DNA of 64,000 nt from Flavobacteriaceae bacterium (GTDB taxonomy: Bacteria; Bacteroidota; Bacteroidia; Flavobacteriales; Flavobacteriaceae). The stretch's first letter is position 1. Every line of letters starts with the position of its first letter. The stretch covers positions 124,001 through 188,000 of the forward strand of contig JANQSO010000007.1 of NCBI GenBank assembly GCA_028284005.1, written 5' to 3'. The notes under the pieces are model-generated. The model was not told the origin of the DNA, did not search any database, and saw nothing but the letters and a program-made list of their open reading frames with translations. Shown here piece by piece: positions 1 through 8,856 of this stretch. Position numbers and translations under genes: made by a program.

Positions 1-544
1 AAGAAGGGTAATCCAGATTCACTGCAAACATAAAACGGTCCAATTGTGCTTCTGGCAAAGGATAGGTTCCTTCCTGTTCAATTGGGTTTTGTGTAGCTAA
101 AACAAAATAAGGGAGGTCCAGTTTATAATGCTTCCCGGCTATGGTAACAGCTCGCTCCTGCATTGCTTCCAACAAAGCGGCTTGTGTTTTTGGGGGAGTA
201 CGGTTAATCTCGTCCGCCAAAATTATATTCGCAAAGATGGGCCCTTTTATAAATTTGAATTCACGATTCTGGTCCAGGATCTCCGATCCCAAAATATCGC
301 TGGGCATTAGGTCCGGTGTAAATTGTATTCTTTTAAATTGAAGTCCCAGGGCTTCAGCAACAGTATTTACCAAAAGTGTCTTTGCTAATCCCGGAACACC
401 TATTAGTAGTGCATGGCCGCCCGAGAATATGGACAAAAGTACTTGTTCCACTACTTCATCCTGTCCAACTATTACCTTTTTAATTTCTTGCCGTAGGGCG
501 TTGTATTTTACTACTAATTGTTCTACTGCTGCTACGTCTGACAT
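1..544 (-). CDS. MoxR-family AAA+ ATPase, C-terminus cut by window edge
   Basis: The first 181 residues are visible; the rest lies left of the window. Walker A (GVPGLAKT, residues 49-56), Walker B (IILADE, 107-112) and a sensor-1 stretch (ATQNP, 150-154) are intact, so this is a MoxR-type AAA+ ATPase. Members of the family act as chaperone-like ATPases, usually with VWA-domain partners, and load metal or remodel complexes. The ATG at 544 is followed directly by the conserved N-terminal region. It sits 14 bases downstream of three SurA-like periplasmic foldase genes on the same strand and is probably the last visible gene of that operon. Partners such as DUF58 or VWA proteins would be expected to the left but cannot be seen. 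Confidence 0.93.
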   Translation of the reverse strand, partial: MSDVAAVEQLVVKYNALRQEIKKVIVGQDEVVEQVLLSIFSGGHALLIGVPGLAKTLLVNTVAEALGLQFKRIQFTPDLMPSDILGSEILDQNREFKFIKGPIFANIILADEINRTPPKTQAALLEAMQERAVTIAGKHYKLDLPYFVLATQNPIEQEGTYPLPEAQLDRFMFAVNLDYPS

Positions 545-558
545 AAGTGTTTTGTTAA

Positions 559-2028
559 TTATTTTTTTACCCAATTACTGGAAAATTCGCAGTCTTGATA
601 ATCTTCATTAACATTCACATACGTCTCTTTTATCTTCTTCTCTTGCCATTTTCCAATGGTTTTGATCTGCTTTTCCTTGAGAGCCAGTTCTTTTATTTTT
701 TCATAATCTTTCACATAGTCAGACTTATGCTCTTCATATCGATTGGTAACTGTAAGTATCTTGAAGCTGCTTTTTCCTGTATAATCCCTGTCTGTATATA
801 CTTTTGAAACTTCGTTTTCTTTTAAATTGTATACCTGAGCACTTAGGGTCGGATCCATTTTAGTAAGGTCGAAATGTGTGTCTCCTGTCACAGGGTTAAC
901 CAACTGCCCTCCATTATTTCTTGTTTCTACTTCATCCGAATATATTCTGGCAGCTTCGGCAAAGGTCAATTCACCACTTACAATCTTAGCCCGAATTGAG
1001 TCAACCTTCACACGAGCCTCATCTATTGTCTTTTGAGAAACCTCGGGGAATAAGATCACATGCCTTACATCTACCTCCTGCCCTCTGATCTTTTCCACAT
1101 AGAGTATGTGATATCCAAAATCGGTCTCAAAGGGTTCACTTACTTCACCTTCCAGTAATGAAAAAACCTGGTCCTTAAATTCTTTCGCGTACGGAGAGTT
1201 ACGTTTTATACCGGGAATTAATCCTCCTTTTGCCGCACTTCCGTCCTTCGAGTATAACACGGCCTTTGTTGCAAAACTTGCACCATTGTCGACTACATCT
1301 GCCCGCATTTGACTTAATCTGTCTATTACTCTTTGTTTGGCTTCTTCTGTGATCTCGGGTTCGATCACGATCTGTGCAACTTCCACTTCGGCACTAAAGA
1401 CCGGACGGTCGTCTTCCGGGATGGAGAAGAAAAATTCACGAACCTCTTCGGGTGTAACCTCTACATTTTCCACTACCTTACGTTGCATATCACTTGCAAG
1501 CCTAAGTGTTTTATTTACTTCAAACAGGTCCTTACGAAGCTCTGCGATATTGTCTTTCCTATAGTAACTGGCTACTTTTTCTTCACTTCCCAATTCACTG
1601 ATCATGTATTGTAACTGCTGATCTATCTGTTGGTTTATTTCAGCATCAGATACGAATATACTATCTTGTTTTGCATGATGTGCATATAGTTTATCTTCCA
1701 GTAACTTCCCGAATAGTTGACAACGAGTGATCCCTTCTGTGGAAATACCCTGAGCATCAAGTTCAAGATAACTTTTATCGATATCACTATCCAAAATCAC
1801 ATAATCGCCCACTACTCCACTTACACCTTCGGCCTTATAGCGTTTAAAAGGCAATACCGTATCCTTTTTTTGCAATGTTTTAATATCGTTCTCATTGCTT
1901 TTTGCCACACCCGTACTATCTATTGTAACCACATCCTGAGCAAAAGCCGGTACTGAGGTTATCATTAATAGCGCTAAAAGGAGGCTATTGATTTCTATAG
2001 ATCTCAAAGTTTTTGTTTTTAATAGCAT
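559..2028 (-). CDS. SurA-like periplasmic peptidyl-prolyl isomerase (PpiC/parvulin)
   Basis: Predicted 489-residue secreted foldase. A signal peptide ends at VPAFAQ. A SurA N-terminal-type helical region follows, then two parvulin-like segments; the first carries the typical GG.....SP..K....L..GE.S.P....GYHI pattern and the second begins DVRHVILF. SurA-type proteins hold and isomerise outer-membrane proteins in the periplasm. I chose the ATG at 2028; a TTG at 2049 would add seven residues. Either start overlaps the end of the upstream lipoprotein gene (44 bases with the ATG), which implies translational coupling. Third of three tandem SurA-like genes. Confidence 0.9.
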   Translation of the reverse strand: MLLKTKTLRSIEINSLLLALLMITSVPAFAQDVVTIDSTGVAKSNENDIKTLQKKDTVLPFKRYKAEGVSGVVGDYVILDSDIDKSYLELDAQGISTEGITRCQLFGKLLEDKLYAHHAKQDSIFVSDAEINQQIDQQLQYMISELGSEEKVASYYRKDNIAELRKDLFEVNKTLRLASDMQRKVVENVEVTPEEVREFFFSIPEDDRPVFSAEVEVAQIVIEPEITEEAKQRVIDRLSQMRADVVDNGASFATKAVLYSKDGSAAKGGLIPGIKRNSPYAKEFKDQVFSLLEGEVSEPFETDFGYHILYVEKIRGQEVDVRHVILFPEVSQKTIDEARVKVDSIRAKIVSGELTFAEAARIYSDEVETRNNGGQLVNPVTGDTHFDLTKMDPTLSAQVYNLKENEVSKVYTDRDYTGKSSFKILTVTNRYEEHKSDYVKDYEKIKELALKEKQIKTIGKWQEKKIKETYVNVNEDYQDCEFSSNWVKK

Positions 2029-2839
2029 CTTTAGTAATATCTTTTTCAAGTTTCTTTATAAGCTCCAGCTTTCGTTTGTTGAGAATGATCTGTGTGATGG
2101 TTGGTTTAACATGAGAAAGCGGTGCAATATCATTAGGATTTAAAATATCCTGAATTTTCACCAAATATACTCCTAATGAATCTTGTAATTGTGTAAAATT
2201 AGATTTTTTTAACACTTGCCCTTCGTTACTGTTTATAACGGGCAATGTATTTACCAGAGCTTCCTTCTTAACCCATATGGAATCATTGAAGTTATACTCT
2301 TTAAACTGAATGCCAAGTGTGCTCAGTTCGACTTTGTCTTCTTCATTGAAACGATCCAGCTTTTGCCTGGTAGTTGCTATGTTCGAATAATTGTCATCTA
2401 CAACAATGTACCTGACCTTTAGCAGTACATCATTGAGTTTGAAATTATTTTTATTCTGTTCATAAAAATCCGCCAGTTCGTTTTCTGAAACGGTACTGTC
2501 CAATTGCTGCGATACGATAGTGCTTTTATAAGCTTCTGTATAAAGGTCGTTCTTGTATTCCTGGACGAGCCTGTCATAGGTGGCCAGTTTTTCTTCGGAA
2601 AGATTGATCTTTGCCTGGTTGATCAACAGTTGTTGGGTTGCCCAACGGTTAATATAGTTGCTGACAATGAGTGTGCTATCTTCTTTTGAAGTGCTTTCGG
2701 AAATGAGCTTTTTTATATCTTCTTCGTATAAATAGGCATCATTAGCACGTGCAACAGGGACTTTTTCAGTATCCCTTTTAAAGTAGTCACAGGAAACTAA
2801 AAGGAAAATGCAAAAAAGGGGGATAATTATGGTACGCAT
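1985..2839 (-). CDS. SurA-like lipoprotein without a clear rotamase domain
   Basis: 284-residue protein starting with a lipoprotein signal (LFCIFLLVSC, modified Cys at about residue 17), so probably anchored in a membrane facing the periplasm. The body resembles the helical SurA N-terminal chaperone region and a rotamase-like tail, but I do not see the conserved parvulin active-site pattern present in its two neighbours. It may be a chaperone-only paralogue. The ATG at 2839 shares its A with the stop codon of the upstream PPIase gene (TAATG), and its 3' end overlaps the next gene, so the three are very likely co-translated. Confidence 0.82.
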   Translation of the reverse strand: MRTIIIPLFCIFLLVSCDYFKRDTEKVPVARANDAYLYEEDIKKLISESTSKEDSTLIVSNYINRWATQQLLINQAKINLSEEKLATYDRLVQEYKNDLYTEAYKSTIVSQQLDSTVSENELADFYEQNKNNFKLNDVLLKVRYIVVDDNYSNIATTRQKLDRFNEEDKVELSTLGIQFKEYNFNDSIWVKKEALVNTLPVINSNEGQVLKKSNFTQLQDSLGVYLVKIQDILNPNDIAPLSHVKPTITQIILNKRKLELIKKLEKDITKDAIKNKNFEIYRNQ

Positions 2840-4800
2840 TAAGAACTCAATTCTTTGATAACTTTTCTGAGGGCTTTTTTATTGATCTCTACTTCGTATT
2901 TTTTTCTTAGCTCTTTCACCCAATTCTCTTCAAGGTGGTTTTGGTAATTGCTCAATACTTTCCCTTTCACTTCATCCAGGGTTTTTATGCTGGGTTCAAT
3001 GATCTCTTTTACTTTTACAATAACAAAAGAATCATCTACAGGGTATATTTTTGAAACGCCTTTAACTACTTCAAAATTTTCAGGGAGGTCACTTTGGTCT
3101 ATTTCAAAAACACCATTTGAAATGATCACATTTACTGCTTCCTCTGTATTGAACTGTTTTTTGATGTCTTCCTCTGTTTTGCTCTGTTCCAACAGTTTAC
3201 CAACCTCCCGGGCAGTTGCATTGTTCGTAGCAGAGACTATAATAGCATCAACTCGTTTTTTCCAGACATATTGTTCTTTTGTGGCATCGTAAAACTTTTG
3301 CAGGCCTATAGAGTCATTCTTTGCTTTACCCCAGATATTCTTGTCCATTACATCAAAAATGAGCAACCCATCCCTGTATTCGGTAATTATACCGGCATAT
3401 TCCTCATTTTCAAACTCCAACCTGTCTCTAAAGTAGTTTTTCAGTTCTAAGGTTTCAAATTCGTCAAACATACCATTAATTAAGCCTTCTTTGGTTTTAT
3501 AGGCTTTTGTTCTACGTTGACGGTCGTTTATGTATTCTGCAAAATCACTATAGTGCAACTCTCTGTCTCCAATAGTAAAGATCACTTTGTCCTGTTCCCC
3601 GGAAAGGGTGTCGTAGACCCATTTTCTTTGCAATACCTCATCTTTCAGGTATTCATTGAAAAATGTTTTATAGGTTCCGTCGTTGGTGTAGCCATATTTG
3701 TCTTTGATCTTTTTGTTGACCTTGTTGGTCACGATCTTTGTACGGCTCGCATCCTGAACCCTATTTAAAAGGTCTCTTTTCTTTTCTTCAAAGGTTGGGA
3801 TCGTATGTATCTCATCCAAACGAATAAGGTGCCATCCAAAACTTGTTTTTACCGGTTCGGAAACATCTCCTGCAGTCTCCAGTGCATATGCGGCTTCTTC
3901 AAATTCATCAGAACGCAGATCTCCTTTACTGAATTTATTGAGCTGGCCACCACGTTTTCCGGAGCTTTTGTCGTCAGAGAATTGTTTTGCCAGGTTTTCA
4001 AAAGATTCTCCCTGTTGAATAAGGCTGTGCAATTCTTTAATACGCTCTTCCGGATCAAATGTTCGTGTTGAATCTGCTTTGTCCGAAAGCATGATATGAG
4101 ACACTGTAAGTTCATGTAATTTCTTTCTTCTATCGATTACCTTAATGATATGATATCCAAACTGTGTTCTTACGATCTCAGATATCTCTCCAACCGGTGT
4201 ATTGTAAGCTGCTGTTTCAAAAGGGTACACCAAAGTAAAAACTGAAAAGTAACCCAGATTTCCACCACGTTCCTTTGCGGAAGGTTCTTCTGAAGTTTCC
4301 CTGGCCAGTTTCTCAAAATCTTCTCCTTTTAAAGCTCTTTCCCTGATCTTTTCAATTTTATTATAAGCAGTAAGTGTGTCCTGAGGCAAATCATCAAAAC
4401 TTGTAAACACCAGAATATGAGACGCATTGATCTCTTCCAATCCTCGTTGATATGCTTCCATGGCAAGGTCATCATTAACCTTATCTTCATAAAGGTAATT
4501 GCGGGAAAGTTGTTCCTGGTATTTTGAAAATTCTTTTTTGTAATTACTGTCTTCGTGTAGTTTTTGTCTATATGCTTCAGCAATTTTCAGTTTATAATCT
4601 ATAAACAGCTCTAAGTAGTTTTCTACATCTTTTTGAGAATCGTCCTGAACCAATTCGAGGTTTTTCTTATAAACCCGTACAAATTCCGAAGTATGAACAG
4701 GAGTCTCATCTATAGTAAGTAAAACATCTTTTTTCTTTTGTGCAATGGATGAAAACGTAAAAAGGAACAGTAAAAAAAGTGGTGCTAATTTTTTAAACAT
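2839..4800 (-). CDS. SurA-like peptidyl-prolyl isomerase with two parvulin domains
   Basis: 653 residues, first gene of the foldase operon. It has a cleavable signal peptide (ends TFSSIAQ), a helical SurA-type N-terminal region, then two well-formed parvulin domains at about residues 125-225 (starts INASHILVF, ends FGYHIIKV) and 230-335 (starts LTVSHIMLS, ends FGWHLIRL). A long C-terminal region of about 300 residues has no motif I recognise. Likely role: folding or holding of outer-membrane proteins in the periplasm. A promoter of Bacteroidota type lies just upstream (4832-4861). The stop codon overlaps the next start. Confidence 0.92.
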   Translation of the reverse strand: MFKKLAPLFLLFLFTFSSIAQKKKDVLLTIDETPVHTSEFVRVYKKNLELVQDDSQKDVENYLELFIDYKLKIAEAYRQKLHEDSNYKKEFSKYQEQLSRNYLYEDKVNDDLAMEAYQRGLEEINASHILVFTSFDDLPQDTLTAYNKIEKIRERALKGEDFEKLARETSEEPSAKERGGNLGYFSVFTLVYPFETAAYNTPVGEISEIVRTQFGYHIIKVIDRRKKLHELTVSHIMLSDKADSTRTFDPEERIKELHSLIQQGESFENLAKQFSDDKSSGKRGGQLNKFSKGDLRSDEFEEAAYALETAGDVSEPVKTSFGWHLIRLDEIHTIPTFEEKKRDLLNRVQDASRTKIVTNKVNKKIKDKYGYTNDGTYKTFFNEYLKDEVLQRKWVYDTLSGEQDKVIFTIGDRELHYSDFAEYINDRQRRTKAYKTKEGLINGMFDEFETLELKNYFRDRLEFENEEYAGIITEYRDGLLIFDVMDKNIWGKAKNDSIGLQKFYDATKEQYVWKKRVDAIIVSATNNATAREVGKLLEQSKTEEDIKKQFNTEEAVNVIISNGVFEIDQSDLPENFEVVKGVSKIYPVDDSFVIVKVKEIIEPSIKTLDEVKGKVLSNYQNHLEENWVKELRKKYEVEINKKALRKVIKELSS

Positions 4801-4831
4801 ATTTAAAACTGATTTTGGGATATAAACCTCA

Positions 4832-4861
4832 CAAAAATAACAAAAAGCTATGGTTACACAA
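4832..4861 (-). promoter_or_regulatory. Bacteroidota-type promoter of the SurA-like operon
   Basis: Read on the minus strand, a -7 box TATTTTTG (4832-4839) matches TAnnTTTG, and a TTG of a -33 element (4859-4861) lies 19 bases upstream of it. Transcription would start about 25 bases before the ATG at 4800. Confidence 0.5.
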
Positions 4862-5045
4862 GTTTGTTAACACTAACGTTTTCACAAAATTTACAGTGTG
4901 TTAAGGTACGTACGAATTATACCAAAAAAATGTAACTTGCAGTAGCTATATTTCAAAGAATAAGCCATTCTGAAATTTTACCTGTAAAGGAAATATTTTT
5001 CATGGCGAATAGTATTCTAATTAAAAATATTAAAGACTAAAAGAG

Positions 5046-5501
5046 ATGAAATACACATCTGAGATCATTATTAATCTGCCCCGTGAAGAAGTCATAAAAA
5101 AGCTGGACAATCCAGACAATATGAAACACTGGCAACGAGGGCTGGTTGGATATGAGATTTTAAACGGTTCTCCCGGAACCGAGGGGGCCAGAATGAGACT
5201 GGAATACAAGATGGGAAAACGTGACCTGGTACTCACCGAGACGATCCTAAAAAACAAATTTCCCGAAGAGTTTCATGCTACTTATGACACAAAGGGGGTA
5301 CATAACATTCAGCAAAATCTTTTTCAGGAAGTTGATTCCAATACTACCAAATGGATTTCCAGGACCGAATTTCAATTTGAAGGTTTTGGAATGAAAATGA
5401 TGGGGTGGTTAATGCCGGGGGCATTTAAAAAACAATCCATGAAGTATTTACAGGATTTTAAGAATTTTGCTGAAAACGGTACATCCGTGCAAAATAAATA
5501 A
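5046..5501 (+). CDS. SRPBCC (START/polyketide-cyclase-like) family protein
   Basis: 151-residue soluble protein without signal peptide. The N-terminus (EIIINLPREEVIKKLDNPDNMKHW) has the typical opening of the SRPBCC helix-grip fold: a beta strand, a short helix, then an N..W segment. The middle has the expected alternating strands and the C-terminus the long helix that closes the ligand cavity. The family binds hydrophobic ligands or modulates other proteins; no substrate can be inferred. It is the only plus-strand gene between the foldase operon and the Skp-like gene and seems to be a single transcription unit. ATG at 5046 follows a purine-rich stretch. Confidence 0.85.
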   Translation: MKYTSEIIINLPREEVIKKLDNPDNMKHWQRGLVGYEILNGSPGTEGARMRLEYKMGKRDLVLTETILKNKFPEEFHATYDTKGVHNIQQNLFQEVDSNTTKWISRTEFQFEGFGMKMMGWLMPGAFKKQSMKYLQDFKNFAENGTSVQNK

Positions 5502-5647
5502 TGGTAAAATTTAAAATAGCCGATGACACTTTTATCTTCTCTAAAAAGCGGCCATCTTCTCTATTTTATTGTAACATCCTGTTAAAAATTAAATAGATAC
5601 CAATTTTTTTAGTAGTATTGCAGCCCAATAAAATAATAACAAAGCTC

Positions 5648-6151
5648 ATGAAAATCTTTAAAATTCTATTCCTGTTCATCTCTGTAACTGCATTTGCTCA
5701 AACAAAAGTAGGTACTGTCGATGTTGATTTTATACTTTCAAAAATGCCAGAACTTCCGGCAGTACAAAAACAAATTGAAGACTACGGAAAAGAACTTGAT
5801 GAAGAATTCAATAAAAACCTGGAGGCTTATAATGCTTTAGTGAAAGATTATACCGATGGAGAAGCAGGTTTTACGATCGCTCAAAAGAAGACAAAACAGG
5901 AAGAGATCCTGAATGCGGAAAATGAATTGAACAAATTTCAGCAGAACGGAACAAAACTTATAAATATTAAACGTGATGAACTGGTAAGGCCTTTATACCA
6001 AAAAATAGGTGTTGCCCTTGAAAAGGTCTCGAAAGAGGAGTCATTTACACAAGTGCTTCAATTGGATGCTACCATAGTGTATGCAGACAACAATTATGAT
6101 CTTACTATAAAGGTTCTGAAAGAATTAGGCATTACTATAGAGGAAGAATAG
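5648..6151 (+). CDS. Skp/OmpH-like periplasmic chaperone
   Basis: 167 residues. A signal peptide (ends VTAFAQ) is followed by TKVGTVDVDFILSKMPE, the usual first strand and helix of OmpH/Skp proteins, and then a long charged helical region (about residues 45-115) that forms the tentacle arms in the family. Skp trimers hold unfolded outer-membrane proteins. A TTG at 5618 would extend the frame by ten residues, but the ATG at 5648 gives a normal signal peptide and is preferred. Ends 24 bases before a hairpin shared with the convergent guaB. Confidence 0.9.
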   Translation: MKIFKILFLFISVTAFAQTKVGTVDVDFILSKMPELPAVQKQIEDYGKELDEEFNKNLEAYNALVKDYTDGEAGFTIAQKKTKQEEILNAENELNKFQQNGTKLINIKRDELVRPLYQKIGVALEKVSKEESFTQVLQLDATIVYADNNYDLTIKVLKELGITIEEE

Positions 6152-6175
6152 TTCTCAAAAAAATAATAACTGTAG

Positions 6176-6213
6176 GAAGCACCAATTATCTGGAATAATT
6201 TGGTGCTTCTTTT
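6176..6213. terminator. Bidirectional terminator overlapping the 3' end of guaB
   Basis: Inverted repeat GAAGCACCAA (6176-6185) and TTGGTGCTTC (6200-6209) with a 14-base loop. T-rich tracts lie on both sides: TCTTTT on the plus strand after the stem, TTATTATTTTTTT on the minus strand. One arm and the loop encode the last codons and the stop of guaB. Confidence 0.8.
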
Positions 6214-7658
6214 GTAATGGTCACATCGTGAGGATGACTTTCATGTATTCCAGAAGCTGTGATCTTTATAAATTTCCCGCTTTCTTTTAAAGTATCTATA
6301 TCTTTAGAACCGCAGTAACCCATTCCGGCTCTTAGTCCTCCAATAAATTGTGTCATACTTTCAACCAATTCGCCTTTATAAGGCACCCGGCCTACAATTC
6401 CTTCCGGCACCAGCTTTTTGATATCATCTTCCACATCCTGGAAATAACGGTCCTTGGAACCTTGTTTCATTGCTTCTACAGACCCCATTCCTCTATAAGA
6501 CTTAAACTTGCGTCCTTCGTAAATGATGGTCTCTCCGGGAGATTCTTTAGTTCCTGCCAGCAATGATCCCAGCATAACACTATCTGCCCCTGCAGCAATG
6601 GCTTTTGGAATATCCCCTGTATACCTGATACCTCCATCTGCGATCACCGGAACTCCGGTTCCTTTTATGGCAGCTGCCACTTCCAAAACGGCCGAGAACT
6701 GTGGAAAACCAACTCCGGCCACTACCCGCGTAGTACAAATAGACCCCGGTCCTATTCCAACCTTCACCGCATCGGCTCCGGCATCAACAAGATATTTAGC
6801 AGCATCTCCGGTAGCAATATTACCTACTACAACTTCAAGTTCGGGGAATTTTTCCTTTACTTCTTTTAGAACAGAAACCACACCTTTTGTATGCCCGTGT
6901 GCCGTATCAATGATCACTGCATCTACCTGTGCATTGACAAGTGCTTCGGTACGTTCCACCGCGTCTGCGGTAACTCCCAAAGCAGCGGCTACACGTAGTC
7001 TTCCAAATTCATCTTTATTGGCAGTGGGCTTTTGCGTTAATTTTGTAATATCCCTGAATGTGATCAATCCCAGCAAAGTTCCATCTTCTTCTACTACAGG
7101 TAATTTCTCTATTTTATTTTTCTGAAGAATAATCTCCGCCTCCTTTAAATTGGTCCCTTTTGCAACCGTAACCAAATTTCCGGAAGTCATTACCTCGCTA
7201 AGTTTACGTTCGTAGTTTTTCTCGAAACGAAGGTCACGATTGGTCACAATACCAATTAGTTTTCCTTCATCATTCGTAATGGGAATTCCACCAATGCTAT
7301 ACTCCCGCATCGTATTTTGTGCATCGCCCACAGTAGCTGTTTTCGGTAAGGTAACAGGATCCTGGATCATTCCGCTTTCGGCACGTTTCACTTTTCTAAC
7401 TTCTGCCGCCTGTTGTTCGATGGACATATTCTTATGCAATACGCCTATACCTCCTTCACGTGCCATTGCAATAGCCATTGCACTTTCGGTCACCGTATCC
7501 ATTGCTGCGGAAACAATAGGAACGTTCAATGAAATGTTCCGGGTAAATTTTGTTCTGATAGAAACTTCTCGTGGTAATACTTCAGAATAGGCAGGCACTA
7601 AAAGTACATCATCGTATGTAAGGCCTTCTCCAAGAATTTTGTTGTTGTGTGCAGTCAT
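6186..7658 (-). CDS. guaB: IMP dehydrogenase
   Basis: 490 residues, full length for the family. It oxidises IMP to XMP with NAD+, the committed step to GMP. The N-terminal barrel is interrupted by two CBS domains at about residues 95-210 (Bateman module, adenine-nucleotide sensor in the family). The catalytic loop GPGSICTTR holds the active-site Cys near residue 300, and the mobile flap has the usual RYFQD. The C-terminus has the K+-site-type [11 protein letters not shown]. Single gene; a -7 box TATATTTG lies at 7714-7721. Its stop codon is inside the terminator hairpin at 6176-6213. Confidence 0.98.
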   Translation of the reverse strand: MTAHNNKILGEGLTYDDVLLVPAYSEVLPREVSIRTKFTRNISLNVPIVSAAMDTVTESAMAIAMAREGGIGVLHKNMSIEQQAAEVRKVKRAESGMIQDPVTLPKTATVGDAQNTMREYSIGGIPITNDEGKLIGIVTNRDLRFEKNYERKLSEVMTSGNLVTVAKGTNLKEAEIILQKNKIEKLPVVEEDGTLLGLITFRDITKLTQKPTANKDEFGRLRVAAALGVTADAVERTEALVNAQVDAVIIDTAHGHTKGVVSVLKEVKEKFPELEVVVGNIATGDAAKYLVDAGADAVKVGIGPGSICTTRVVAGVGFPQFSAVLEVAAAIKGTGVPVIADGGIRYTGDIPKAIAAGADSVMLGSLLAGTKESPGETIIYEGRKFKSYRGMGSVEAMKQGSKDRYFQDVEDDIKKLVPEGIVGRVPYKGELVESMTQFIGGLRAGMGYCGSKDIDTLKESGKFIKITASGIHESHPHDVTITKEAPNYSR

Positions 7659-7713
7659 TGCAATTAAATTTATATTCCGAAGTACCGGAAAGTGGTTACT
7701 ATTTAATTGCGTG

Positions 7714-7721
7714 CAAATATA
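7714..7721 (-). promoter_or_regulatory. Probable -7 box of guaB
   Basis: TATATTTG on the minus strand fits TAnnTTTG exactly, 55 bases before the guaB ATG. No convincing -33 TTTG at the right spacing. Confidence 0.4.
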
Positions 7722-7738
7722 CTACAATTAGTTGAGAT

Positions 7739-8227
7739 TTATTGCTTTTTGAACAACTGTATTAAAACAGCAATAGCGCCTATTACAAATACAGCGGTCA
7801 TAACAATTCCGGAAATCAATACCACATACTTCATCCATAACATTCCTTTCCATAGTAAATAAATACCTCCAAAGGTGAGTATGATAGAAAGAAAGGGTTC
7901 TACCATTAAAAAGGCTTTTAATTTTCTTGGTAATGAAGTAATACTGATCAATCCTCCCAAAAAGAAGAAAATAAAGGAGATCGATAGTACATGTGTATGT
8001 AAAATGGTAAGCATCTCACGTTCCCCTTTTTCAAATTTCATCACTTTGGCATCTGCATTATCTTCATTACCCAAATAGTTTTCCACCATACCGTCTGGAG
8101 TAGTAGATTTTGTCTGGCCCACAAATAATAATCCTGTCATGTAGCCAATACTCAATACAATTACAAATGCTGCTATAAATAGTTTTACATGCTTTGGAAA
8201 GGTATGAATAAGGCCGTTTAGTTGCAT
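7739..8227 (-). CDS. Four-helix membrane protein paired with FMN-binding protein
   Basis: 162 residues, not recognised as a named family. About four membrane segments (residues 15-36, 75-97, 105-127, 132-157) with a polar loop of about 35 residues after the first. Histidines at the membrane borders (H8, H13, and H77/H79 in a HTH motif at the start of helix 2) could be haem ligands; this is inference. Its ATG overlaps the stop of the FMN-binding protein gene (TAATG), so the two are co-translated and probably work together, perhaps with this protein as the membrane electron donor or acceptor. Confidence 0.8.
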   Translation of the reverse strand: MQLNGLIHTFPKHVKLFIAAFVIVLSIGYMTGLLFVGQTKSTTPDGMVENYLGNEDNADAKVMKFEKGEREMLTILHTHVLSISFIFFFLGGLISITSLPRKLKAFLMVEPFLSIILTFGGIYLLWKGMLWMKYVVLISGIVMTAVFVIGAIAVLIQLFKKQ

Positions 8228-8757
8228 TACAGAATATTTTGCTTTTGAAGCACAGCGATACTTTGCAACAGGTCATTCATTGCATTGGTCATAGAACGCA
8301 CAGAAATAGTAGCTCCGCTAATAGGTATGATATCCTGATTATACTTTAGTTCTTCTGAAGAGGAAGAGGCTCCATTGAATTGCCGTAGCCAGCGTTTACT
8401 TCCAATCTCCCCACCGTATTCTTCACGATACACCAGAACCTTGCTTTTGGTAATAATAAAATCCTTGTCAAACAGCACCAGGTAATCAAAAGTAGCAGTT
8501 TTACTGGGTGCATTCCCTATATAGCCATACCCGAGAAAGTTTCCGTTGGAGGTGATCCTGAAAAGGTTTTCATCTTCAAATTCAGAAGCTGTTTTACTGT
8601 TCATTTCTTTTGAGATGATAATGATTTCCTTTTGAAGGTCTTCGGTATCATAAAACTTCGCCATCACTTTATCTGCTTTCTTTTGTAACTTTTCAGGAAC
8701 AGTAAAGGCAGTACAAATGATTATAATTATTAAAAAAGAAAACAACTTTTTAATCAT
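8227..8757 (-). CDS. FMN-binding domain protein with covalent flavinylation motif
   Basis: 176 residues: an N-terminal signal or anchor helix (about 1-20) and an FMN-binding domain. The motif SGATIS (residues 147-152) fits the SGA(T/S)x(T/S) site at which ApbE attaches FMN through a phosphodiester bond in NqrC, RnfG and related extracytosolic carriers. So this is probably a periplasmic one-domain flavin electron carrier; no apbE is in the window. Co-translated with the four-helix membrane protein. A possible promoter (-7 TACCTTTG, 8762-8769) ends only four bases before the ATG, suggesting an almost leaderless message. Confidence 0.87.
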   Translation of the reverse strand: MIKKLFSFLIIIIICTAFTVPEKLQKKADKVMAKFYDTEDLQKEIIIISKEMNSKTASEFEDENLFRITSNGNFLGYGYIGNAPSKTATFDYLVLFDKDFIITKSKVLVYREEYGGEIGSKRWLRQFNGASSSSEELKYNQDIIPISGATISVRSMTNAMNDLLQSIAVLQKQNIL

Positions 8758-8761
8758 AATG

Positions 8762-8795
8762 CAAAGGTATTTAAATTAAAAACTCTAACAACAAA
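8762..8795 (-). promoter_or_regulatory. Promoter of the FMN-binding protein gene, nearly leaderless
   Basis: Minus-strand -7 box TACCTTTG at 8762-8769 and -33 TTTG at 8792-8795, 22 bases apart. With a normal start about seven bases after the -7 box, the transcript would begin at or near the ATG (8757). Confidence 0.4.
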
Positions 8796-8803
8796 AAGAG
8801 CCA

Positions 8804-8831
8804 AAACCTCTTGTGGTATCACAAGAGGTTT
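8804..8831 (-). terminator. Rho-independent terminator after the porin gene
   Basis: Perfect 12-bp stem, AAACCTCTTGTG (8804-8815) against CACAAGAGGTTT (8820-8831), four-base loop, followed on the minus strand by TTTTGGCTCTTTTT. It separates the porin from the FMN-binding gene. Confidence 0.85.
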
Positions 8832-8856
8832 AAGCTAACTAACACTTATAAAAGGA

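Noticed and set aside
5618-5647. TTG-initiated extension of the Skp-like protein
   Set aside because: Adds ten polar residues ahead of a normal signal peptide that begins with the ATG at 5648.
6523-7125. A 200-codon open frame antisense to guaB
   Set aside because: Ser/Thr/Pro/Ala-rich shadow of the guaB reading frame; guaB is certain.
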